From Klebsiella huaxiensis (GTDB lineage: Bacteria; Pseudomonadota; Gammaproteobacteria; Enterobacterales; Enterobacteriaceae): 64,000 nucleotides of DNA. The position numbers and the translations under genes were made by a program. The notes under the pieces are model-generated. The model made no database searches. It was given only the letters and a program-made list of their open reading frames with translations, and had not been told where the DNA came from. This document shows positions 33,864 to 44,005 of the stretch, in pieces. Every line of letters begins with the position of its first letter. Positions within the stretch are counted from its first letter, which is position 1. Location: NCBI RefSeq assembly GCF_003261575.2, contig NZ_CP036175.1, positions 434,001-498,000 of the forward strand. The letters are read 5' to 3'.

Positions 33864-35432
33864 ATGGGAAAACACATGGCTAATCCACTTTTGTTCCGTT
33901 CACTGTTACGGGACGCGCCGCTGGCAAACGCGCAAAACCACGAACGTGCAGCGGCTTTTGCCTTCACCCCGCGCCATAAGCTGGCGCAGATGGTGATGAC
34001 CGGCTGCATGAACGAGACCTTTTATGCCAGCGCTCAGGCACAGCTCAGTGATGTTCTGGAGATAGCGAAAGACCTGGACGATCTGTTTCTCGCGAAGCTG
34101 GCGATTTATGGCCGCGAGCGGGGAACGATGAAAGACATGCCCGCGTTGCTGACCGCGCTTCTGGCGGCGCGAGGTTCGGCGCTGCTGCCGGTGGTGTTTG
34201 CGCGGGTAATTAACAACGGTCGCATGCTGCGTAACTTCGTACAGATATTGCGTAGCGGTGTCACCGGTCGGCGCTCGCTGGGCACGCGGCCGAAGAAGCT
34301 GGTTCAGCGTTGGTTACAGGAGGCCAGCGAAGATCGCTTATTGCAGGCTTCGGTAGGCAATGCGCCATCGCTGGCGGATATCGTGAAGATGGTGCACCCG
34401 CGTCCACAGGCCCCGTGGCACGATGCTTTCTTTGCCTGGCTAATTGGTAAGCCGTGCGACAAAGCGCAGTTGCCGGAGAAAACGCAGGCGCTGCTAGCGT
34501 TTCGTGAAGGTGTGAATGGCAGCGTGGCGCTGCCCGATGTGCCATTTTTACTACTGACCCACTCGCCGCTAAGTACCGAACAGTGGGCGTTGCTGGCCCA
34601 ACGGATGAGCTGGCAAACGCTGCGGATGAATTTGAATACCCTGGCGCGTCACGGCGTTTTTGAGAATGCAGAACTTACCGCCAGCGTAGCGAAACGGCTG
34701 GCGGACAGGGCGCAGGTACGACAGGCCAGGGTTTATCCTTATCAACTGCTGTCGGCGTGGAGCAATTTGCAAAGCAGCGTGCCGCAGGTTATCGGCGAGG
34801 CCTTAGAGCGGGCAATGGAATATACGCTGGAAAACGTGCCACAGTTTCGCGGCAACGTGGTGGTTTGCCCGGACGTATCGAGGTCGATGCGTTCACCGGT
34901 AACTGGCCAACGCCAGGGGGCGACCAGCAAAATTCGCTGTGTGGACGTCGCCGGGCTGATTGCCGCCGCCGTGTTGCGTAACCACCCGCAGGCCCGCGTG
35001 CTGCCGTTTGAATGCGATGTGGTGAACGTCGCGCTTGATGCTAAGCAGTCGGTGATGCACAACGCGCAGAAGCTGGCGGCGGTCGGTGGTGGCGGCACCA
35101 ACTGCTCCGCACCGCTACGCAAGCTGCTGGCCGAGCGGGCGCGGGTGGATCTGGTGATTATGGTGTCGGATAACGAATCCTGGATTGGTAAGTCGCGCCA
35201 CGGTTCGACGGCCACCATGGAGTGCTGGACCGCGCTGAAAAAAGGTAATCCGCTGGCGCGTTTGGTGTGCATCGATCTGCAGCCTTACGGCACCACCCAG
35301 GCGATGGAGCGGGGCGATATTTTAAACGTCGGCGGTTTTAGCGACGAGGTGTTTACGGTGATTGATAACTTTGTGAACGGTCGCTACGGCAGTGAGCACT
35401 GGCTGGAAGAGATCGAGTCTGTGGCGCTGTAA
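33864..35432 (+). CDS. rsr: Rsr, Ro60 homologue (TROVE and VWA domains)
   Basis: A 522-residue ring-shaped RNA-binding protein of the Ro60 family. The first 320 residues or so form the TROVE/HEAT-repeat ring (TPRHKLAQMVMTGCMNETFYAS, LAKLAIYGRERGTMKDMPALLTALL). The C-terminal von Willebrand A fold has the MIDAS motif DVSRSMRS. Known bacterial Rsr binds Y RNAs and in Deinococcus tethers PNPase for RNA decay. The predicted sigma-54 transcript starts near 33847, so ATG 33828 is excluded; ATG 33864 has GGAG 10 bases upstream, and ATG 33876 (MANPLLF) is an alternative. Y RNA genes follow at once. Confidence 0.93.
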   Translation: MGKHMANPLLFRSLLRDAPLANAQNHERAAAFAFTPRHKLAQMVMTGCMNETFYASAQAQLSDVLEIAKDLDDLFLAKLAIYGRERGTMKDMPALLTALLAARGSALLPVVFARVINNGRMLRNFVQILRSGVTGRRSLGTRPKKLVQRWLQEASEDRLLQASVGNAPSLADIVKMVHPRPQAPWHDAFFAWLIGKPCDKAQLPEKTQALLAFREGVNGSVALPDVPFLLLTHSPLSTEQWALLAQRMSWQTLRMNLNTLARHGVFENAELTASVAKRLADRAQVRQARVYPYQLLSAWSNLQSSVPQVIGEALERAMEYTLENVPQFRGNVVVCPDVSRSMRSPVTGQRQGATSKIRCVDVAGLIAAAVLRNHPQARVLPFECDVVNVALDAKQSVMHNAQKLAAVGGGGTNCSAPLRKLLAERARVDLVIMVSDNESWIGKSRHGSTATMECWTALKKGNPLARLVCIDLQPYGTTQAMERGDILNVGGFSDEVFTVIDNFVNGRYGSEHWLEEIESVAL

Positions 35433-35440
35433 AGAGTATT

Positions 35441-35645
35441 CAGCGCGGCGCGAATGCTGGCCGGGATTACATCTTTCCCGATGCGTATCATCCCGGCTAT
35501 TAGCGCTCTATGGATTTCGAGTTGCAGAAAGGCGACGAAACCGTGAATCTCCGGGAGCTTACTAAAGTAAGTGACCGGAGTGAATGGATGAAGTCAACGC
35601 ATCTGCGGCTTGAAAGACGACGAGCGAATTTGTCGCGCGGCGCTG
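35441..35645 (+). ncRNA. Y RNA-like unit interrupted by an ERIC element
   Basis: Outer strands CAGCGCGGCGCGA (35441-35453) and TCGCGCGGCGCTG (35633-35645) pair over 13 positions with one mismatch. GCGAATGCTG, then stem GCCGGGAT (35460-35467) with ATCCCGGC (35490-35497) and the conserved TACAT, follow the plan of the next three units, and TTTGTCG precedes the 3' arm as ACTTGTCG does there. There is no T-arm/D-arm module. An ERIC occupies the interior, flanked by CGCTC (35504-35508) and GAGCG (35622-35626), which can pair. It may be a degenerate Y RNA or one whose tRNA-like arm has been replaced. Confidence 0.6.
35510..35620. repeat. ERIC element inside the first Y RNA-like unit
   Basis: Core GTGAATCTCCGGGAGCTTAC plus AAGTAAGTGACCGGAGTGAA and end pieces TTTCGAGTTGCAG (from 35515) and CTGCGGCTTGAAA (to 35615) identify a near full-length ERIC. 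Boundaries are approximate. Confidence 0.9.
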
Positions 35646-35647
35646 AA

Positions 35648-35767
35648 GGCACGAATGCTGGTGGATCTACATCCTATGAAGATCCAGGTCGCAGGTTCGA
35701 GTCCTGCCGGAGTCTGACTCCGTAGCTCAGGGGTAGAGCAGGCCGATCCACCTTTACTTGTCGTGCC
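35648..35767 (+). ncRNA. Y RNA with permuted tRNA-like domain, unit 1
   Basis: Outer stem GGCACGA (35648-35654) with TCGTGCC (35761-35767); second stem GTGGATC (35661-35667) with GATCCAC (35745-35751), followed by TACAT. Inside, in order: T-arm mimic GCAGG-TTCGAGT-CCTGC (35691-35707), acceptor mimic CGGAGTC-T-GACTCCG (35708-35722) and D-arm mimic TAGCTCAGGGGTAGAGCA (35723-35740). This T-arm, acceptor, D-arm order is a circular permutation of tRNA and matches published bacterial Y RNAs of the YrlA type. ACTTG precedes the 3' arm. Confidence 0.93.
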
Positions 35768-35777
35768 ACCCTGTTTT

Positions 35778-35879
35778 GGCGAATGCCTGTGGATCTACAT
35801 TTGTTGCGGGTTCGAGTCCCGCCAGAGCCTGGCTCTGTAGCTCAAAGGTAGAGCGGTGTATTCACATTAACTTGTCGCC
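35778..35879 (+). ncRNA. Y RNA with permuted tRNA-like domain, unit 2
   Basis: Outer stem GGCGA (35778-35782) with TCGCC (35875-35879); second stem GTGGAT (35789-35794) with ATTCAC (35860-35865, one G-U pair), followed by TACAT. T-arm GCGGG-TTCGAGT-CCCGC (35806-35822), acceptor CAGAGCC-T-GGCTCTG (35823-35837), D-arm TAGCTCAAAGGTAGAGC from 35838. ACTTG precedes the 3' arm. It lies 10 bases after unit 1 and, at about 102 bases, is the shortest of the three. Confidence 0.92.
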
Positions 35880-35895
35880 ATTTTTAATGAATTTC

Positions 35896-36017
35896 GGCGA
35901 ATGCCGGCGAATCTACATGGGACGGTAAGGTTGCAGGTGCAAATCCTGCCGGAGCAAGCCTCTGTAGCTCAATCAGATAGAGCATACTGATAACGATCCG
36001 CCATAAAACTTGTCGCC
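35896..36017 (+). ncRNA. Y RNA with permuted tRNA-like domain, unit 3
   Basis: Outer stem GGCGA (35896-35900) with TCGCC (36013-36017); second stem GGCGAATC (35906-35913) with GATCCGCC (35995-36002, one A-C mismatch), followed by TACAT. The T-arm mimic GCAGG-TGCAAAT-CCTGC (35933-35949) has an altered loop in place of TTCGAGT. The acceptor mimic is CGGAG-CAAGC-CTCTG (35950-35964), and the D-arm is TAGCTCAATCAGATAGAGCA from 35965. ACTTG precedes the 3' arm. It ends 27 bases before rtcB. Confidence 0.9.
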
Positions 36018-36044
36018 ACCCTATTAATAAAATGAGAAAAGACA

Positions 36045-37256
36045 ATGAATTACGAATTAATGACTACCCAGAATGCACCGGTAAAAATGTGGACTAAAGG
36101 CGTGCCGGTAGAAGACGATGCTCGTCAGCAACTGATCAATACGGCGAAAATGCCGTTTATTTTCAAACATATTGCCGTGATGCCGGATGTGCACTTGGGT
36201 AAAGGATCGACCATCGGTAGCGTGATCCCGACTAAAGGGGCGATTATCCCGGCCGCGGTGGGCGTGGATATCGGCTGTGGAATGAATGCGCTGCGTACCA
36301 ACTTAACGGCGGCGGATCTGCCCGATCTTCCGGCGCTGCGTCAGGCGATTGAAACCGCCGTGCCGCACGGTCGTTCCAATACGCGTAGCCGTCGTGACGT
36401 TGGCGCATGGGAAAACCCTCCGGTCAACGTGAATGAGAAATGGGCGCAACTGGAGGCGGGATATCAGTGGTTAACGCAAAAATATCCGCGTTTTTTGAAC
36501 ACTAATAACCATAAGCATCTGGGAACGTTGGGAACCGGTAACCACTTTATTGAAATTTGTCTGGATGAAGCCGATCAGGTGTGGATTATGCTGCACTCTG
36601 GTTCACGTGGAATAGGTAATGCCATCGGTACGTATTTTATCGGCCTGGCGCAGCAAGAGATGCAGGATCAACTGGAAACGCTGCCGTCCCGCGATCTGGC
36701 GTATTTTGATGAAGGTACTGAATACTTTGATGATTATCTGCGAGCGGTGAGCTGGGCGCAGATGTTCGCCAGCCTGAACCGTGATGCGATGATGGAAAAT
36801 ACGCTGGCGGCGCTACAGAAATGCGTGGATAAACCCATTACGCTCAGCATGGAGGCGATTAACTGCCACCATAACTATGTGCAAAAAGAGCAGCACTTTG
36901 GTGAAGAGGTCTTCGTGACCCGTAAAGGTGCGGTATCCGCGCAGAAGGGGCAGTTAGGGATCATTCCAGGTTCCATGGGGGCGAAAAGCTTTATTGTGCG
37001 TGGCCTGGGTAACGAAGAGTCGTTCTGCTCGTGCAGTCACGGTGCCGGACGGGTGATGAGCCGAACCAAAGCGAAAAAACTGTTTAGCGTCGACGATCAG
37101 ATTCGCGCTACCGCGCATGTAGAATGTCGTAAGGATGCGGACGTTATCGACGAGATTCCGATGGCCTATAAAGATATTGATGCGGTGATGACCGCGCAAT
37201 CCGATCTGGTGGAAATTGTGCATACGTTGCGTCAGGTGGTGTGCGTTAAGGGATAA
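36045..37256 (+). CDS. rtcB: RtcB, RNA-splicing/repair ligase
   Basis: GTP- and Mn-dependent ligase joining 2',3'-cyclic phosphate or 3'-phosphate RNA ends to 5'-OH ends. The 403 residues (E. coli 408) include the metal-binding blocks VMPDVHLGKGSTIGSVIPTKGAIIPAAVGVDIGCGMNALRT and GTLGTGNHFIEI, and the guanylylated His in FCSCSHGAGRVMSRTKAK (about residue 332). The five-residue difference falls near the acidic/Gln-rich loop before LSMEAINCHHNYV. Ribosome site weak (GAGAAAA). Downstream of three Y RNA genes and probably on the same sigma-54 transcript. Confidence 0.96.
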   Translation: MNYELMTTQNAPVKMWTKGVPVEDDARQQLINTAKMPFIFKHIAVMPDVHLGKGSTIGSVIPTKGAIIPAAVGVDIGCGMNALRTNLTAADLPDLPALRQAIETAVPHGRSNTRSRRDVGAWENPPVNVNEKWAQLEAGYQWLTQKYPRFLNTNNHKHLGTLGTGNHFIEICLDEADQVWIMLHSGSRGIGNAIGTYFIGLAQQEMQDQLETLPSRDLAYFDEGTEYFDDYLRAVSWAQMFASLNRDAMMENTLAALQKCVDKPITLSMEAINCHHNYVQKEQHFGEEVFVTRKGAVSAQKGQLGIIPGSMGAKSFIVRGLGNEESFCSCSHGAGRVMSRTKAKKLFSVDDQIRATAHVECRKDADVIDEIPMAYKDIDAVMTAQSDLVEIVHTLRQVVCVKG

Positions 37257-37260
37257 CAAA

Positions 37261-38280
37261 ATGGAAAGGACTATCGTGCTGGACGGCGCGCAGGGAGAAG
37301 GCGGCGGGCAGATTTTGCGCTCGGCGCTGAGTCTGTCGATGATAACCGGCCAGCCGTTTGAGATTACCGGCATTCGCGCCGGGCGGGCTAAGCCGGGTCT
37401 TCTGCGCCAGCATTTAACGGCGGTGTTGGCTGCGAAGGAAATCTGCGGGGCCGAGGTCAGCGGCGATGAACTGGGCTCGCAGCAGTTACGCTTTGTTCCG
37501 GGGCGGGTTCGCGGCGGGGAGTATAAATTTGCTATCGGCAGCGCAGGTAGCTGCATGCTGGTGCTGCAAACCGTGCTTCCAGCGCTGTGGTTTGCCGACG
37601 CTGGCGCACGTATTGAGGTGCATGGCGGAACCCACAATCAGGCCGCTCCCAGCGCGGATTTTATTTGCCGGGTCTGGGAACCTCTGCTGGTGAAGATGGG
37701 GATAAACCAGCGCACCGCCCTGATAAAACATGGCTTTTATCCGGCAGGCGGCGGCGCAGTGACGACTGAAGTCGAGCCAGTTAAGGCGTTGAGCGGATTG
37801 CAGCTAATCTCGCGGGGTGAAACGGTGAGCATTGACGCTGAAGCCCTGCTGGCGGCAGTTCCTTACCACGTTGGCGAGCGCGAAGTGATGGCGCTGGAGG
37901 CTTATCTGCCGCTGACTGATAGGTCGGTTCGGGTACTGGAAGGTGGTGCCGGACCGGGGAATACGCTGTCACTGACCGTTGAGAGCGCGCATCTGACGGA
38001 GCTGTTTATCGCCTTTGGCACCAAAGGCGTGAGTGCGGAAAAGGTCGCGTACCAGCTGGCGACAGAGGCGAAACGCTACCTCGCAAGCACGGCTGCAGTG
38101 GGGGAATATCTGGCTGACCAGCTGATTTTACCGCTGGCGCTGGCGGGAGAAGGCGCATTTACCGTGGCGAAAACGTCAGCGCATCTGCTGACGAATATCG
38201 CGGTGGTCGAACGGTTTTTACCGGTGAGGTTTAGCTGCGAGCCGCTCGACGGCGGCTATCTTATTCAGGTACGGGGTTAA
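37261..38280 (+). CDS. rtcA: RtcA, RNA 3'-terminal phosphate cyclase
   Basis: ATP-dependent enzyme that converts RNA 3'-phosphate ends to 2',3'-cyclic phosphates, the substrate class used by RtcB. 339 residues with the family N-terminus ERTIVLDGAQGEGGGQILRSALSLS, RAGRAKPGLLRQHL, and the adenylylated His in TSAHLLTNIAVVERF (His309 region of E. coli). The start at 37261 is 4 bases after the rtcB stop with AAGGG upstream; an upstream in-frame ATG lies inside rtcB. Its stop overlaps the convergent malT stop by 4 bases (TTAA). Confidence 0.96.
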   Translation: MERTIVLDGAQGEGGGQILRSALSLSMITGQPFEITGIRAGRAKPGLLRQHLTAVLAAKEICGAEVSGDELGSQQLRFVPGRVRGGEYKFAIGSAGSCMLVLQTVLPALWFADAGARIEVHGGTHNQAAPSADFICRVWEPLLVKMGINQRTALIKHGFYPAGGGAVTTEVEPVKALSGLQLISRGETVSIDAEALLAAVPYHVGEREVMALEAYLPLTDRSVRVLEGGAGPGNTLSLTVESAHLTELFIAFGTKGVSAEKVAYQLATEAKRYLASTAAVGEYLADQLILPLALAGEGAFTVAKTSAHLLTNIAVVERFLPVRFSCEPLDGGYLIQVRG

Positions 38281-40982
38281 ACCCCATACCCCATCATTTT
38301 GAGCAATCGCTGGGCATGCTGTACGGCATCCTGGCGGTGCGCCACGCCAAGCTTCTGATACAAATTGCGAATGTGGGTTTTGATGGTGGTCGCCGCGACG
38401 TCCAGCTCACCGGCTATCTGCTCGTTGCTGTAGCCGGAGTAGATAAGCCCCAGAACCTGCCATTCACGCTGGGTCAGCGGGCTGGTACGGATCAGTTCCG
38501 GCACTTCCGGGTGGTTCAGCAGCCGCTCGACGAAGCTCTCGTCAAAGTGGGCGAATTTGTGGCGATGATGCTGGTTGATATCGCGCAGAATACGCTGGGC
38601 GCGGTGCTGCTCGAGCTCCGGCAGGGTATTGAGCTGAATCAGCTGGCGCAACTGCTGCGCCATCGCTTCGCCTTCAATCACAAAATGATTGATAAACCCG
38701 GTGCGGTTGGCGAGGGTGAGCGCTTCCAGTAGCGCTTTCTGCGCTTCGCTTTTACGCCCGGCCTGCCAGTAGAGCTGGTTGAGCAGCAGCAGGTTGCGGT
38801 TGAGATCGCTCATCAGACGCAGCGAGCGGGCGTTATCGTTTAGCTCTTCCAGCACCATTTCAGCGGAATCAAAATCACCGAGCAGGATCTGCGCGCGGGC
38901 GATATTGCGCCACTGGCTCTGCAGGAAGTGGTTGTTAGCGAATTCCGGTTTGGGCGTCTGACGCAGCCAGTTTGCCGCGGCGGCTTTATCGCCGACCATC
39001 TGCCAGTAGATCACCCGGACTTTATCGGCATTGGATACCCAGTCACTGTGGTAATGGCCGTTGCCAAGCAGGTTTTCCAAACGATTCAAATGACTACGCG
39101 CGTTATCCAGGTCACCGCGCGCCAGCGAGCACTGCACCATCAGCGTCAGACACTGTAGCTGCTGCTGCGGTTGATAAGTTGAAAGCACCGCCATGCCGTT
39201 ACGCGCGGAGGTTTCCGCTTCATCCAGCCGCGCCCACGCCCACAGTAACTGGGAACGAATACGCAGCAGGAATTCATGCATCGGCAACTGTTCGAGGTGC
39301 TGTTCGCGGATGAGCTGGAAGGCTTTTTCCTGAATTTCCCAGGCGGCCTGAAGGAACCCCTGAGCAAAGAGAATTTCGCTTTGTTGGATCATGCTCCATA
39401 ACGCGTAATGCCAGACGTCATGGCGGCGGGCCATCTGTTCGGTTTGCTGCATTACCGCCAGCGATTTACTCAACTGGCCTTTGCAGTGCAGCACTTCACC
39501 ATGTACCGAGGTGGCAACGATGCGGCTGTAGTAGCTGGCTAGCGGTAGTTCGTCGAGGGCCACCATCGCCAGGCGCTCGGCTTCTTCCTGGTCACCAGCG
39601 TTAATCGCCACCTGGGCGCGCAGGGCGTTGAAGTCACCGTGCATGGCGGTATCCATTTCCGCATCCATCTCCTGCTCGGCGCGGGCCAGCAGGGTATTCA
39701 CTTCGCTATAGCGGTGCTGGCTCTGCATCAGCCAGGCCTGTAAGAGAATCAAACGCGGGTTTTCCAGCAGATTTGACCACGGCAGCGCCGCCAGAGACTG
39801 CTCCAGCAAACCCAGCTCGCTGTGGTTAAACATGCCCCATGCGTGATTAAGCAGAATATCGCGCAGCATTTTTGCATCACCCGCCGCCAGGGCATGGTGA
39901 ATGGCTTCGCTCGGGAAGCCTTGCGCCATCCAGCTTTCGGCGGCAGCACGATGAATTTCCGGCAGTTCAACCGCCAGTTCCCACTGGCAGCGCTGACGCA
40001 GGAAGTTGCCGAACAGAGGGTGGTAGCGGAACCACTCGCCGGAATCGTCCATCCGTTGCAGAAATAGCCCCTGACGCTCAATCTCTTCCAGTTGCATCTG
40101 ACCATTCTCTTCGCCGGTCACGCGGACGATCAGCGCATCGTTCATTGAACGCAGCAGCGAGCTTTTCAGCAGGAAGTTACGCGTTCGCGGATCGACATTA
40201 TCCAGAACTTCATCGACCAGATAGTCGGAAAGATGGCTGGCGTTGATACCGGCAAGACGGCGAGCGGAATGATGAGCGGAGGTATTATTCTGACGGGCGG
40301 AGAGGGCGATGAGCTGGAGCGCGGTGGCCCAACCGGCGACATCGTCGCACAGCCTTTTACTATCGTCGGCCTCGATTGGCGAGCTGAGACGACAGTCGAA
40401 AAATTGTTTGGCTTCCTGATGAGTGAAGGCCAATTGCTGGCTACCAATCTCAAGCAACTGATCGCGTACGCGCAGGTTGGCAATACCGAGCTGCGGTAGG
40501 TTCCGCGACAGCACCACCAGGGTCATATTTTCCGGTTGATGACGAAGGAAGAAGCGCATCGCATCATGAATAACCGGATTGCTGATCAGATGGTAATCAT
40601 CAATCACCAGGAATAACGGGCGCTGCCAGTCGGCAAGCTCGATAAATAGCTGCGCGAAGAGTGAGGGCAGGCTGGCGTACTGGCGTTTTTGCACCATGGT
40701 TTCGCTGGCCGCACAGTGGCCGCCAGTGGCCTGCTGAATGGCGGCGAGCAGATAGCTGGCAAAACGCTCCTGTTGGTTATCGCCTTCATCCAGCGAAAAC
40801 CAGCCAAGGTCATTTTTCCCCGCCGCCCATTGAGAAACGAGCGTGGTCTTACCGTATCCAGCCGGGCTGGTTACCAACGCGAGACGATAATTGTTCGCGC
40901 CGGAAAGTTTCGCCAGTAATCGCTCACGAACCACGGTGTGTTCAAGGCGGACCGGACGACTTAATTTAGACGGAATCAACAT
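38277..40982 (-). CDS. malT: MalT, ATP- and maltotriose-dependent activator of the mal regulon
   Basis: A 901-residue STAND-type activator with the same length as E. coli MalT. Walker A is SPAGYGKTTLVSQW (about residues 38-51) and Walker B is PLFLVIDDYHLI. A helical-repeat sensor fills the middle, and the LuxR-type helix-turn-helix (LTQREWQVLGLIYSGYSNEQIAGELDVAATTIKTHI) is at the C-terminus. Transcribed divergently from malPQ, whose MalT boxes are visible. A CRP site with a long inverted repeat lies upstream. Confidence 0.97.
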   Translation of the reverse strand: MLIPSKLSRPVRLEHTVVRERLLAKLSGANNYRLALVTSPAGYGKTTLVSQWAAGKNDLGWFSLDEGDNQQERFASYLLAAIQQATGGHCAASETMVQKRQYASLPSLFAQLFIELADWQRPLFLVIDDYHLISNPVIHDAMRFFLRHQPENMTLVVLSRNLPQLGIANLRVRDQLLEIGSQQLAFTHQEAKQFFDCRLSSPIEADDSKRLCDDVAGWATALQLIALSARQNNTSAHHSARRLAGINASHLSDYLVDEVLDNVDPRTRNFLLKSSLLRSMNDALIVRVTGEENGQMQLEEIERQGLFLQRMDDSGEWFRYHPLFGNFLRQRCQWELAVELPEIHRAAAESWMAQGFPSEAIHHALAAGDAKMLRDILLNHAWGMFNHSELGLLEQSLAALPWSNLLENPRLILLQAWLMQSQHRYSEVNTLLARAEQEMDAEMDTAMHGDFNALRAQVAINAGDQEEAERLAMVALDELPLASYYSRIVATSVHGEVLHCKGQLSKSLAVMQQTEQMARRHDVWHYALWSMIQQSEILFAQGFLQAAWEIQEKAFQLIREQHLEQLPMHEFLLRIRSQLLWAWARLDEAETSARNGMAVLSTYQPQQQLQCLTLMVQCSLARGDLDNARSHLNRLENLLGNGHYHSDWVSNADKVRVIYWQMVGDKAAAANWLRQTPKPEFANNHFLQSQWRNIARAQILLGDFDSAEMVLEELNDNARSLRLMSDLNRNLLLLNQLYWQAGRKSEAQKALLEALTLANRTGFINHFVIEGEAMAQQLRQLIQLNTLPELEQHRAQRILRDINQHHRHKFAHFDESFVERLLNHPEVPELIRTSPLTQREWQVLGLIYSGYSNEQIAGELDVAATTIKTHIRNLYQKLGVAHRQDAVQHAQRLLKMMGYGV

Positions 40983-41105
40983 AGTTCTACATTTCGCTGT
41001 GCAAGGGAGGAATTGCGAATTTTTTTGCGCTTCGTAATTAATATCTAATAAGGTCGGCCATAATGAATTTTATTGCAAGTTATGTCCGAGTTTTATGCTC
41101 TTGAA

Positions 41106-41121
41106 TTTGCTCTATGTCACA
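41106..41121 (-). promoter_or_regulatory. CRP site for malT
   Basis: On the minus strand TGTGA-CATAGA-GCAAA, with flanking AATT and ATTC as at the E. coli malT CRP site. Confidence 0.75.
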
Positions 41122-41496
41122 AATTTTGACATAGAGTGAAATTCATATAAAAGGGTGATAGCGTGCGCGGTTACTGGGTTTGCGGGATTTTTAGGCACAA
41201 TAAGCTAATCTTTTTTTACAATACTAGTAGTTGTCTGTTTTTATTAAATTATTCTCAGTTAATTCTTGTACGTCACCCTTTTGAGTTATTTCTGTATTAA
41301 AGTCAGCTTATTCCCTCGATATTTACTTTTATTTCTCAATATTTACAAGGCGGCATTTTTGCTTACTTTTCTCATCTTGGCTTGTAACACATTTTCATGC
41401 GGCAGGTAGCGGGAGAATTGTTGTTCCGATGTGGCGAATTTTCCAGCATAATTTCGCCAGTAAGCTAACGTAATAGTGCCTAAGATCACACTTTTC

Positions 41497-41506
41497 GCTC
41501 ATCCCT
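41497..41506 (-). promoter_or_regulatory. MalT box (reverse), distal
   Basis: AGGGATGAGC on the minus strand, 8 of 10 with GGGGATGAGG. Confidence 0.6.
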
Positions 41507-41509
41507 GCT

Positions 41510-41519
41510 ACTCCTCCCC
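41510..41519 (-). promoter_or_regulatory. MalT box (reverse), middle
   Basis: GGGGAGGAGT on the minus strand, close to GGGGA(T/G)GAGG. Confidence 0.7.
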
Positions 41520-41532
41520 GGCTAATCCCTGG

Positions 41533-41542
41533 CGGGATGAGG
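41533..41542 (+). promoter_or_regulatory. MalT box (direct), proximal to malP
   Basis: CGGGATGAGG, 9 of 10 with consensus, about 63 bases before the malP start. Confidence 0.75.
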
Positions 41543-41604
41543 ACGTGACTCCGGGAGGTCGGCACACTAGCGCTAACTGTTTTAGTAAAGGACCCGGATT
41601 TCTT

Positions 41605-43995
<2,391 letters not shown>

Positions 43996-44005
43996 GGACA
44001 GGCCT

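Larger units (their letters stand above)
40983..41604. other. malT-malP regulatory region
   Basis: 622 bases with no supportable gene. The half next to malT is AT-rich and holds a CRP site inside a long inverted repeat (41103-41144). The half next to malP holds the MalT boxes. The stretch 41160-41480 shows no motif I could assign. Confidence 0.7.

Noticed and set aside
35510..35725. 71-codon open frame between rsr and rtcB
   Set aside because: It runs through the ERIC element and the first complete Y RNA and has no ribosome site; it is a chance frame.
35690..35745. T-arm and D-arm like sequences suggesting tRNA genes
   Set aside because: The arms occur in the order T-arm, acceptor, D-arm with no anticodon arm or CCA end, three times in tandem inside larger stems. 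This is the permuted tRNA mimic of bacterial Y RNAs, not a tRNA.
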